Source: Thiohalospira sp046546335
GTDB lineage: Bacteria > Pseudomonadota > Gammaproteobacteria > Thiohalospirales > Thiohalospiraceae
DNA length: 5,950 nt
Reading direction: 5' to 3' (one strand)
NCBI RefSeq assembly: GCF_046546335.1
Contig: NZ_JBKGYA010000129.1
Shown here: positions 1 to 4,760 of the stretch, in pieces
Layout: each line of letters begins with the position of its first letter
Position numbering within the stretch: position 1 is the stretch's first letter
Program-made: the position numbers and the translations under genes
Notes under the pieces: model-generated
Told to the model about the DNA's origin: nothing
The model's input: only the letters and a program-made list of their open reading frames with translations
Databases searched by the model: none

Positions 1-1985
1 ATGGTCACCACCTCCACCGAGAGCTGGGTCAGCGCCAGGTCGGGGGCGGAGAAGCGCACGAAGAGCAGCGAGACCACCAGCCCGACGATGCCGATGACCA
101 CGATCGCCACCAGACGCCGGCGGTGCACGGCCACCGTGGCCGCCGCCCCCAGGGCGAGGGCGAGGACCGCGGCGATGCCGGCGGCATCCATCGGCAGCAG
201 CTCGCGACCGCCGAACAGCGCCGGCGGCTCCAGGGCGACCGCCACCAGCCCCGCCGCCACCGCGGCCGTGAAGAAGATGAAGAGGTAGCGCTGCAGACCC
301 CCGCCGTCCCCGCCGTCGACGATGGTCCGTGCCACGCGGGCGAGGCCGTTGATGGTCGCCTCGAAGGCCGCCTCGCCATCCCCCCTGGGCATCCGCTCGT
401 AGAGGGCGAAGAGGTGGAAGCGCAGGGCGTAGAGCGTGATCCCGCCGACCATGGCGATGACGCTCATGAGCAGCGGGAAGTTCAGGCCGTGCCAGATGGC
501 CAGGCTGTAGTCGGGCAGCCCCGAGGGGACCACAGCGCCGGCGGAGACCTCCAGCAGTGGCCCGATGACCACCGCCGGAAGGATGCCCACCAGCAGGCAG
601 AGCCCCACCAGGATCTCCACCGGGATCTTCATCCAGCGCGGCGGCTCGTGGGGGGTGCGGTCCAGGCCGACGGGCTCGCCGTTGAAGAAGACGTCGTGGA
701 TGAAGCGCAGGGAGTAGGCCATGGAGAAGAGCCCGGCGGCGGTGGCCACCACCGGCAGGACCCACGCCCACTCGCCGAGCCACTGCTGGTGCAGGGTCTC
801 GGCGAAGAACATCTCCTTGGAGAGGAAGCCATTGAGCAGTGGTACCCCGGCCATGGCCAGGGCCGCCACCATGGCCAGCACCGCCGTATGCGGCATGTAA
901 CGGAACAGCCCGTTGATCCGGCGCATGTCGCGGCTGCCGGTCTCGTGGTCGATGATCCCGGCGGCCATGAAGAGCGAGGCCTTGAAGGTGGCGTGGTTGA
1001 TGATGTGGAAGACGCCGGCCACCGCGCCCAGGGGCGTGCCGAAACCGAACAGCAGGGTGATGAGCCCCAGGTGGCTGATGGTGGAGTAGGCCAGCAGCCC
1101 CTTGATGTCGTGCTGGAAGATGGCGGTGAAGGCGCCGAAGGTGAAGGTGAGCAGGCCCGCCCCGCCCACCAGGAAGAACCAGGTGTCGGTCCCGGCCAGC
1201 GCGGGATGCAGCCGGGCCAGGAGGAAGACGCCGGCCTTCACCATGGTCGCCGAGTGGAGGTAGGCGGAGACCGGGGTGGGCGCCGCCATGGCGCGCGGCA
1301 GCCAGAAGTGGAAGGGGAACTGCGCCGATTTCGTGAACACCCCCAGCAGGACCAGGAGCAGCGCCGGCAGGTAGAGGTCGTGGCCGCGGATGATCTCGCC
1401 GGAGGCGATGATAGTGGAGACGTCGTAGCTGCCGGCCATCTCGCCCAGCAGCAGGATACCGCCCAGCAGCGCCAGCCCCCCGGCCCCGGTGACGGTGAGC
1501 GCCATGCGCGCGGAGCGCCGGGCGTGGTAGTCGCCGTGGTGGTAGCTGATGAGGAAGAAGGAGCTCAGGCTGGTCAGCTCCCAGAAGACCAGCAGCACCA
1601 GCAGGTTCTCCGAGAGGACCACGCCGAGCATGGCCCCCATGAAGACCAGCAGCAGCGTATAGAAACGGCCCAGGGGGCGGTCGGCCGGCAGATAGTAGCG
1701 GGCGTACAGGACCACCAGCAGGCCGATGCCCAGGATCAGGGTAGCGAAGAGCAGCCCCAGCCCGTCCATGCGCAGCGCCAGCTCCAGGCCGGCCTGCGGC
1801 AGCCACTGCCAGCGCTCGATGATGACCTCGCCGGCGAAGACCCGGCCCCAGAGGGCGCTGAGCAGGATCAGGCCGACCACCGCGGTGGCGCCGGCCAGCC
1901 AGGCCGGCCACAGCCGTCCGGCGCGGGCGAAGAGGAGCGGTAGCAGGGCTCCCAGGAAGGGGGTCGCTACCAGGGCTAACAGCAT
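1..1985 (-). CDS. mrpA: Na+/H+ antiporter subunit A (MrpA/MnhA/PhaA family), N-terminal 661 residues
   Basis: This is a polytopic inner-membrane protein of the NuoL/MrpA proton-antiporter superfamily, the large subunit of the multi-subunit Mrp complex that exchanges monovalent cations (Na+, sometimes K+) for protons. The reading frame is open from ATG at 1985 to the left edge, so the C-terminus is missing. The NuoL-like core is intact. FWELTSL (134-140) carries the conserved glutamate E136, FTKS carries K219, HFWLP (226-230) and LHSATMVKAG (243-252) carry H244 and K250, HIINHATFKASLF carries H331 and K335, and LSKEMF carries K390. Residues 646-661 (SAPDLALTQLSVEVVT) match the start of the extra C-terminal domain that separates MrpA from NuoL, NdhF and MrpD; this is the main reason for the subunit A call. 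Full-length relatives run to about 770-970 residues, so more transmembrane helices, possibly a fused MrpB part, should follow, then mrpB-G homologues. A weak purine-rich stretch (AGGGATGG) precedes the start. Confidence 0.93.
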   Translation of the reverse strand, partial: MLLALVATPFLGALLPLLFARAGRLWPAWLAGATAVVGLILLSALWGRVFAGEVIIERWQWLPQAGLELALRMDGLGLLFATLILGIGLLVVLYARYYLPADRPLGRFYTLLLVFMGAMLGVVLSENLLVLLVFWELTSLSSFFLISYHHGDYHARRSARMALTVTGAGGLALLGGILLLGEMAGSYDVSTIIASGEIIRGHDLYLPALLLVLLGVFTKSAQFPFHFWLPRAMAAPTPVSAYLHSATMVKAGVFLLARLHPALAGTDTWFFLVGGAGLLTFTFGAFTAIFQHDIKGLLAYSTISHLGLITLLFGFGTPLGAVAGVFHIINHATFKASLFMAAGIIDHETGSRDMRRINGLFRYMPHTAVLAMVAALAMAGVPLLNGFLSKEMFFAETLHQQWLGEWAWVLPVVATAAGLFSMAYSLRFIHDVFFNGEPVGLDRTPHEPPRWMKIPVEILVGLCLLVGILPAVVIGPLLEVSAGAVVPSGLPDYSLAIWHGLNFPLLMSVIAMVGGITLYALRFHLFALYERMPRGDGEAAFEATINGLARVARTIVDGGDGGGLQRYLFIFFTAAVAAGLVAVALEPPALFGGRELLPMDAAGIAAVLALALGAAATVAVHRRRLVAIVVIGIVGLVVSLLFVRFSAPDLALTQLSVEVVT

Positions 1986-1997
1986 GATCCATCCCTA

Positions 1998-2084
1998 TCG
2001 GGGCGCACCCCGAGGCGTGTTCGCGGCCGTGGCCGCCTCCCGGAGGTATCAGTATCTACCGCCGCGGCGGGCCGGTAAACCGGC
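1998..2084. repeat. cluster of five short inverted repeats in the mrpA leader
   Basis: This 87-base stretch between the protease stop and the mrpA start is nearly filled by perfect inverted repeats. They are TCGGGG/CCCCGA with a 4-base loop (1998-2013), GCGGCC/GGCCGC with a 2-base loop (2023-2036), CCTCC/GGAGG with a 1-base centre (2036-2046), the palindrome CCGCCGCGGCGG (2059-2070), and GCCGGT/ACCGGC with a 2-base loop (2071-2084). The repeat nearest mrpA ends about a dozen bases before its ATG. None is followed by a T-run on either strand, so none is a standard intrinsic terminator. Short palindromes are frequent in GC-rich DNA, so only their density is notable. Confidence 0.6.
2051..2079 (-). 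promoter_or_regulatory. candidate sigma-70 promoter for the mrpA operon
   Basis: On the minus strand TTTACC (plus 2074-2079; 4 of 6 to TTGACA) and GATACT (plus 2051-2056; 4 of 6 to TATAAT) are separated by exactly 17 bases. They lie about 65 bases upstream of the mrpA ATG, leaving a leader of roughly 60 bases. The spacer is almost entirely a perfect 12-base palindrome (2059-2070), which would be an unusual place for an operator. This is a pattern match only; it could be chance, and mrpA could instead be read through from the protease gene. Confidence 0.33.
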
Positions 2085-2095
2085 GCCGCGTGCCG

Positions 2096-2629
2096 TTATC
2101 GTGCCGGCTGGCGCAGGGTCAGGCGACCGCTGCGCTGCTCCAGTTCCAGGGCCTCCAGGGCGCTCATGCCCAGCAGGACCTCGCGGTCGTCCATGGCCGG
2201 ATTGAGGCTGGCACGGACGTCCCGAAGTTCCAGGGGGCCCAGGGTGAGCCGTTCGATCCGCGTGGCGTGGGCCTGGATGCGGCCGTTGGCGGTGCGGTAG
2301 GCCAGGCTCGCCCCCGGCTCCAGACCCAGCTCCTCGCCCAGGCGGGCGGGGATGGAGACGTCGCTGGCCCCCGTGTCGATGACGAAGGTCACCGGCTCGC
2401 CGTTGATCCGGCCCGGGGCGACGTAGTGACCGCTGTCGTTGCGGCTGAGTTCCACCTCCCGGGCGCCATCCTCGGTAACCTGCTCCTGGAGGTTGCGGTT
2501 GGGACTGGAACGGCCGGAGAGGTGGTATTCCAGGGCAAAGGCCAGCAGGCCCAGGGCGAGTGCCCAGGCGGCGACGATCATGCCGAGCCCGAGGCGACTC
2601 GAGGGCTCCGAGGAGGGCGGCCGGTCCAT
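2096..2629 (-). CDS. membrane-anchored retropepsin-like aspartic protease (TIGR02281 type)
   Basis: This 177-residue protein has a short basic cytoplasmic N-terminus, one hydrophobic segment at about 15-35, and a soluble domain that would face the periplasm. The single active-site motif is IDTGASD (84-90) with catalytic D85, followed by the conserved C-terminal VLLGMSALEALELE region (151-164). One DTG motif per chain means it should act as a homodimer, as retroviral-type proteases do. Length, single N-terminal helix and motif order fit the proteobacterial family named TIGR02281 (clan AA). The physiological substrate of that family is not known to me. The start at 2629 keeps the usual cytosolic stub before the helix; M17 is an alternative, and I see no clear Shine-Dalgarno before either. 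The gene lies 110 bases upstream of mrpA on the same strand and is divergent from the HTH-ampD pair. Confidence 0.9.
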   Translation of the reverse strand: MDRPPSSEPSSRLGLGMIVAAWALALGLLAFALEYHLSGRSSPNRNLQEQVTEDGAREVELSRNDSGHYVAPGRINGEPVTFVIDTGASDVSIPARLGEELGLEPGASLAYRTANGRIQAHATRIERLTLGPLELRDVRASLNPAMDDREVLLGMSALEALELEQRSGRLTLRQPAR

Positions 2630-2707
2630 GGAGCCATTATTGCAGAGCCCCGGGGTGGGGCATAGAACCGGCCCCCGGTCGTCTTGCCCCTTGTGAGACA
2701 GGTGTAA

Positions 2708-2735
2708 TTGCGTGTGGCACGTTGGGTGGTATTCT
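2708..2735 (+). promoter_or_regulatory. possible sigma-70 promoter for the leader ORF-HTH-ampD operon
   Basis: TTGCGT (2708-2713) and TATTCT (2730-2735), each 4 of 6 to consensus, are separated by 16 bases. This is one of the few less GC-rich spots in the spacer. If used, it gives an untranslated leader of about 140 bases before the leader ORF at 2885, long enough for the stem-loop at 2821-2844. It is a weak match and other promoters are possible. Confidence 0.3.
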
Positions 2736-2820
2736 GCGCAGATCCGGTCTGTCCGGAACGGGGCGACGACCCTGCGGGCTCCCGGCCAGGATGACGGGCG
2801 TGAGACGGCCCGGAAAAGGC

Positions 2821-2844
2821 GCTCGTGAGGCCGGGCTCACGGGT
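2821..2844 (+). repeat. stem-loop in the untranslated leader of the HTH operon
   Basis: CGTGAG (2824-2829) pairs with CTCACG (2836-2841) around the 6-base loop GCCGGG. The stem extends outward to 2821 and 2844 by one G-C pair and two G-T wobbles, giving up to nine pairs. No T-tract follows, so it is not an intrinsic terminator. It may be a leader RNA element or, as DNA, a regulator site. Confidence 0.4.
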
Positions 2845-2884
2845 GACAAGAATACGACAGTGCGACCCGGTGAGGTGAGGGAAC

Positions 2885-3004
2885 ATGCAACGAGAGGTGG
2901 TTTTTGCGGGACCACCCCTCCACGGGAGGGGCTGGGCAGGACATGGGCAGTGGGCTGCGGGCGCGGCCACCGGAAGGCTCCGGGGAGGGCGCCATGGAGG
3001 GTGA
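2885..3004 (+). CDS. candidate 39-residue leader peptide overlapping the HTH gene start
   Basis: A short ORF opens with ATG at 2885, directly after the purine-rich Shine-Dalgarno stretch GAGGTGAGGG (2872-2881), the best initiation region in this part of the window. It encodes 39 residues, beginning MQREVVFAGPPLHGRGW and becoming Gly/Arg/Ala-rich, and stops at TGA 3002-3004, eight bases beyond the HTH ATG at 2994. It is in a different frame from the HTH gene, so a ribosome ending it finishes on the HTH start region. That arrangement is typical of translational coupling. I recognise no family, and composition alone does not prove that it is coding. Two competing hairpins lie inside it. Alternatively the good Shine-Dalgarno is a coincidence, or this is an untranslated leader. 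Confidence 0.4.
   Translation: MQREVVFAGPPLHGRGWAGHGQWAAGAATGRLRGGRHGG
2892..2935 (+). promoter_or_regulatory. two mutually exclusive RNA hairpins upstream of the HTH gene
   Basis: Hairpin A pairs GAGAGGTGGT (2892-2901) with ACCACCCCTC (2911-2920): nine pairs, one A-C mismatch, 9-base loop. Hairpin B pairs CCACCCCTCC (2912-2921) with GGAGGGG-TGG (2925-2935): ten pairs, one bulged C at 2932, 3-base loop. Both need the segment 2912-2920, so only one can form at a time. The 3' arm of B contains GGAGGGG, a Shine-Dalgarno-like tract 11 bases before the alternative HTH start at 2943. A ribosome translating the leader ORF would disrupt both. No T-run follows B, so any switch would act on translation or through Rho rather than as an intrinsic terminator. 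Confidence 0.4.
2970..2993 (+). promoter_or_regulatory. ribosome-binding region that decides the HTH start
   Basis: GGAGGG (2984-2989) lies 4 bases before ATG 2994, a strong core with a somewhat short spacer. A small hairpin, CCGGA (2970-2974) with TCCGG (2979-2983), abuts it. Competing in-frame starts are ATG 2943 and TTG 2904. I prefer 2994 because the domain similarity begins only a few residues downstream, and the residues added by earlier starts are Gly/Pro/Arg-rich and resemble no domain. Confidence 0.5.
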
Positions 3005-3401
3005 GCTGCGTAATCCGGATTTTCACGCGCGGCTGCGCCAGCTGGTGGGAAAGGAACGGCCCTATTCCTGGGCGGCCCGGGTGGGGATCTCCAAGGGGGC
3101 CTTCACCCGCATCTGGCGGGAGGGGACCATCCCCAGCCCCGAGCTGCTGCTGCGGATCCGCGAGCACGCCGGCGTCTCCCTGGACTGGCTGCTCACCGGT
3201 GACGGCGTGGGCCCCGGCGAGGCGGCCATGGATACCGATCTGCTGGCCCGGACCCTGGAGCGGGTCGAGGGGGTGCTGGCGGAGAGCGGCGAGGCGATGC
3301 CGCCGGAGCGCAAGGCCCAGCGCGTGGCCGCCCTCTACGCCCTGGGGCTGGAGCGGGGGCAGCCGCCGGAGCCGGATGCCGTGCGCCGGCTGGTGCCGTG
3401 A
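2994..3401 (+). CDS. short CI-type helix-turn-helix transcriptional regulator
   Basis: This 135-residue protein would be a cytoplasmic DNA-binding regulator. Residues 8-70 resemble the N-terminal helix-turn-helix of phage CI-like repressors and related chromosomal regulators. WAARVGISKGAFTRIWREG (26-44) is the HTH with recognition helix around 33-42, followed by IPSPELLLRIREHAGVSLDWLLTGDG (46-71), a very typical closing segment. The rest (about 76-135) is predicted helical and charged (LARTLERVEGVLAE, then PPERKAQRVAALYAL), probably for dimerisation. It has no LexA/CI S24 self-cleavage domain, so it is not an SOS-cleaved repressor. Its TGA (3399-3401) overlaps the ampD GTG (3398-3400), so the two are almost certainly co-translated. 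Nothing else around it looks like phage. Direct targets are unknown; autoregulation from the upstream spacer is the simple guess. Starts at 2943 or 2904 would give 152 or 165 residues. Confidence 0.85.
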   Translation: MEGELRNPDFHARLRQLVGKERPYSWAARVGISKGAFTRIWREGTIPSPELLLRIREHAGVSLDWLLTGDGVGPGEAAMDTDLLARTLERVEGVLAESGEAMPPERKAQRVAALYALGLERGQPPEPDAVRRLVP

Positions 3402-3979
3402 CCGCAGCCGGGGTCGGGCAACCCGACGGCGTCACCGGGGGCTGGCTGGCCTCTGCCCGGCAGCGGCCCTCGCCCAACTGGGACCAGCGCCCCCCCGGCG
3501 TGGAGGTGGACCTGCTGGTGATCCACGCCATCAGCCTCCCCCCCGGGGCCTTCGGCGGCGAGGGGGTGGAGCGGCTGTTCACCAACCGCCTGGACCCCGA
3601 TGCCCACCCCTTCTTCCGGAGCATCGAGGGGCTGCGGGTATCGGCCCACCTCTTCATCCGCCGCGACGGCACCCTCTACCAGTTCGTTCCCCTGTACGGA
3701 CGGGCCTGGCACGCCGGCCAGTCGAGCTTCGCCGGCCGGCCGCGCTGCAATGACTTCTCCGTGGGGATCGAGCTGGAGGGCACCGACCATCACCCCTATA
3801 CACCGGCCCAGTATCGCCGGCTGGGGCGGACGGCGGCGGCGGTCATGGCGGCCTGTCCGGGGATCGCCCGGGATCGGATCGCGGGGCATGCGGATATCGC
3901 CCCCGATCGCAAGACCGATCCCGGCCGCGCCTTCGACTGGCAGCGCTTCTACGCGGAGCTGGACGGGGCCCGGGTCTAG
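3398..3979 (+). CDS. ampD: 1,6-anhydro-N-acetylmuramyl-L-alanine amidase AmpD
   Basis: AmpD is a cytosolic zinc amidase of the amidase_2/PGRP fold. It cuts the lactyl-L-alanine amide bond of 1,6-anhydroMurNAc-peptides during peptidoglycan recycling, and so keeps down the muropeptides that induce AmpC in species with AmpR. The 193-residue protein aligns by eye along its length with E. coli AmpD. Zinc ligands are H43 (VIHAISLPPG), H164 (AGHADIAPDRKTDPG) and D174; the catalytic glutamate is E125 (VGIELEGTD) and the conserved lysine is K172. Other hallmarks are DPDAHPFF (66-73), RVSAHLFIRRDG (80-91), RAWHAG (102-107) and RCNDFS (116-121). The GTG start overlaps the HTH stop as GTGA, so initiation is probably coupled; about 10 extra N-terminal residues relative to E. 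coli leave a later start possible. No ampE follows in this window; the next gene is a CBS protein 71 bases away. Confidence 0.96.
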   Translation: MTAAGVGQPDGVTGGWLASARQRPSPNWDQRPPGVEVDLLVIHAISLPPGAFGGEGVERLFTNRLDPDAHPFFRSIEGLRVSAHLFIRRDGTLYQFVPLYGRAWHAGQSSFAGRPRCNDFSVGIELEGTDHHPYTPAQYRRLGRTAAAVMAACPGIARDRIAGHADIAPDRKTDPGRAFDWQRFYAELDGARV

Positions 3980-3980
3980 C

Positions 3981-3994
3981 GGGCGCGGGCGCCC
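3981..3994. repeat. GC-rich inverted repeat just after ampD
   Basis: GGGCGC (3981-3986) and GCGCCC (3989-3994) form a perfect six-pair stem with a 2-base loop, starting two bases after the ampD stop. Only two T residues follow, so it is at best a weak transcription end. It also directly abuts the candidate -35 of the CBS gene promoter. Confidence 0.35.
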
Positions 3995-4023
3995 TTGGGT
4001 GCGGGTGCGGGAAGTGCTATACC
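3995..4023 (+). promoter_or_regulatory. candidate extended -10 promoter of the CBS gene
   Basis: TTGGGT (3995-4000), a 17-base spacer and TATACC (4018-4023) preceded by TG (4015-4016) and one base form an extended -10 arrangement. It lies about 30 bases before the CBS ATG. The optimal spacing and the TGnTATA element make it the best promoter match in the window, although the -35 is only 3 of 6. It suggests that the CBS gene can be transcribed separately from HTH-ampD. Confidence 0.42.
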
Positions 4024-4050
4024 ACGAAGAGGTCCCGCAGGAATCTCTCC

Positions 4051-4689
4051 ATGCCCTTTACCGTCTTCGGCCCCGGCGTCCAGGACCAGATGTCGTCCCG
4101 CCAGCTCTTCCCGACCCGGGGGGTGGAGGATGTGGAGGAGGTGGCCCCCTTCCCGCGGATCCACGGCTCCGAGGAGGGCGATGAGGGTACCGAGGGCTGG
4201 CCGCTGCCCTCCCGACAGCGCTCCCGCGGCCAGCAGGCCCGGGCGGCCTACGGTGAGGCGGAGCACCCCTCCACGGAGCCGGAGCGGGTGGAGACGGCCG
4301 CCGAGATCATGTCCTCCCCGGTGGTCACTTTGAACCGCGACGCCTCGGTGGCCGACGTCTGGGAGTTCTTCCGTCGGCACAGCTTCCGCCACCTCCCCAT
4401 CCTCGACGATGCCGGCAACCTGGTGGGGATCCTTTCCGACCGCGACCTGCTCCGCCAGGCCGCCGCCATCCGCGGCGACCCCGAGGGCAGCATCGACCAG
4501 TTCATCGTCGAGCGGGTCCTCACCGCCACCCCCGACACCGGCATCCGCGATGTGGCCCGGGTGATGTACGAGCACCATATCGGTGCGCTGCCCATCGTCA
4601 CCATCAACGGCGACCTGCGCGGGATCATCACCCGGGAGGACATCCTCCGGACCCTCATCCGCTCGGCCCCACTGGAATTGTGGGCTTGA
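4051..4689 (+). CDS. tandem CBS-domain protein with disordered N-terminal extension
   Basis: This 212-residue, probably cytoplasmic protein ends in a Bateman module of two CBS domains. CBS1 spans about 82-138 (AEIMSSPVVTLNRDASVADV, then RHLPILDDAGNLVGILSDRDLL), and CBS2 about 150-205 (ending LRGIITREDILRTLI). Both keep the G-h-x-S/T-x-x-D nucleotide-ribose signature: G126, S129, D132 and G191, T194, D197. Binding of AMP, ATP or a similar adenosyl ligand is therefore likely but not proven. The first 80 residues carry no recognisable domain: a possibly ordered start (MPFTVFGPGV, then SRQLFPTRGVE) is followed by an acidic, Pro/Gln/Arg-rich segment likely to be disordered. No enzyme or transporter domain is attached, so it probably acts as a nucleotide-dependent partner of another protein, not identifiable here. 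AGGA (4039-4042) gives a ribosome site 8 bases before ATG 4051. The gene ends 71 bases before the chemoreceptor. Confidence 0.9.
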   Translation: MPFTVFGPGVQDQMSSRQLFPTRGVEDVEEVAPFPRIHGSEEGDEGTEGWPLPSRQRSRGQQARAAYGEAEHPSTEPERVETAAEIMSSPVVTLNRDASVADVWEFFRRHSFRHLPILDDAGNLVGILSDRDLLRQAAAIRGDPEGSIDQFIVERVLTATPDTGIRDVARVMYEHHIGALPIVTINGDLRGIITREDILRTLIRSAPLELWA

Positions 4690-4704
4690 TCGTGGGCAAG
4701 GCAT

Positions 4705-4720
4705 CGTTAGCTTGCTAACG
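4705..4720. promoter_or_regulatory. perfect 16-base inverted repeat upstream of the chemoreceptor
   Basis: CGTTAGC (4705-4711) and GCTAACG (4714-4720) are perfect inverted arms around TT. The site lies 15 bases after the CBS stop and 40 bases before the chemoreceptor ATG, in the only clearly AT-richer patch nearby. There is no following T-run, and a 2-base loop is too tight for a good RNA hairpin, so a dimeric-regulator operator is more likely than a terminator. I could not place a convincing promoter around it. Confidence 0.4.
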
Positions 4721-4760
4721 TGACAATCATTGCTCAGCGCGGCGGGGGAGTGAGTAAGAC

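Larger units (their letters stand above)
2630..2884. other. divergent intergenic spacer between protease and HTH operon
   Basis: I see no protein-coding gene with family resemblance here; the long open frames crossing it are low-information Arg/Pro/Gly-rich readings of GC-rich DNA. It must hold control signals for the minus-strand protease and the plus-strand HTH-ampD operon. Entered separately are a possible plus-strand promoter (2708-2735) and a stem-loop (2821-2844). I could not find a convincing -10/-35 pair reading toward the protease. With the leader ORF, the gap between the two main genes is 364 bases (2630-2993), by far the largest in the window. Confidence 0.6.

Noticed and set aside
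123..1943. 606-codon open frame on the plus strand, opposite the antiporter gene
   Set aside because: The translation is Gln/Gly/Glu/His-rich with no domain, and it lies exactly antisense to a gene with unmistakable MrpA motifs. Long antisense frames arise readily from codon bias in GC-rich DNA.
2090..2665. 191-codon plus-strand frame opposite the aspartic protease
   Set aside because: The minus strand has the DTGAS active site, the membrane helix and the right family length; the plus frame has none of these.
2640..2690. Promoter for the protease gene on the minus strand
   Set aside because: TTCTAT (plus 2662-2667) could be a -10, but the matching -35 position reads GGGGCA, so the pair is not supportable.
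2715..2729. Sigma-54-like TGGCACG in the divergent spacer
   Set aside because: The -24 half resembles consensus, but at the required GG-N10 distance the sequence is GG rather than GC and no TTGC follows.
2994..3401. HTH gene as evidence of a prophage
   Set aside because: It resembles CI-type repressors only in the DNA-binding part, lacks the S24 peptidase domain, and is coupled to a housekeeping amidase; no phage genes or attachment sites are visible.
2560..3753. 397-codon plus-strand open frame across the spacer, HTH gene and ampD
   Set aside because: It is an Arg/Pro/Gly/Ala-rich out-of-frame reading of two recognised genes and shows no family resemblance.
4690..4760. FliA (sigma-28) or sigma-70 promoter for the chemoreceptor
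   Set aside because: I found no GCCGATAA-like element and no hexamer pair with acceptable spacing, so no promoter is called here.
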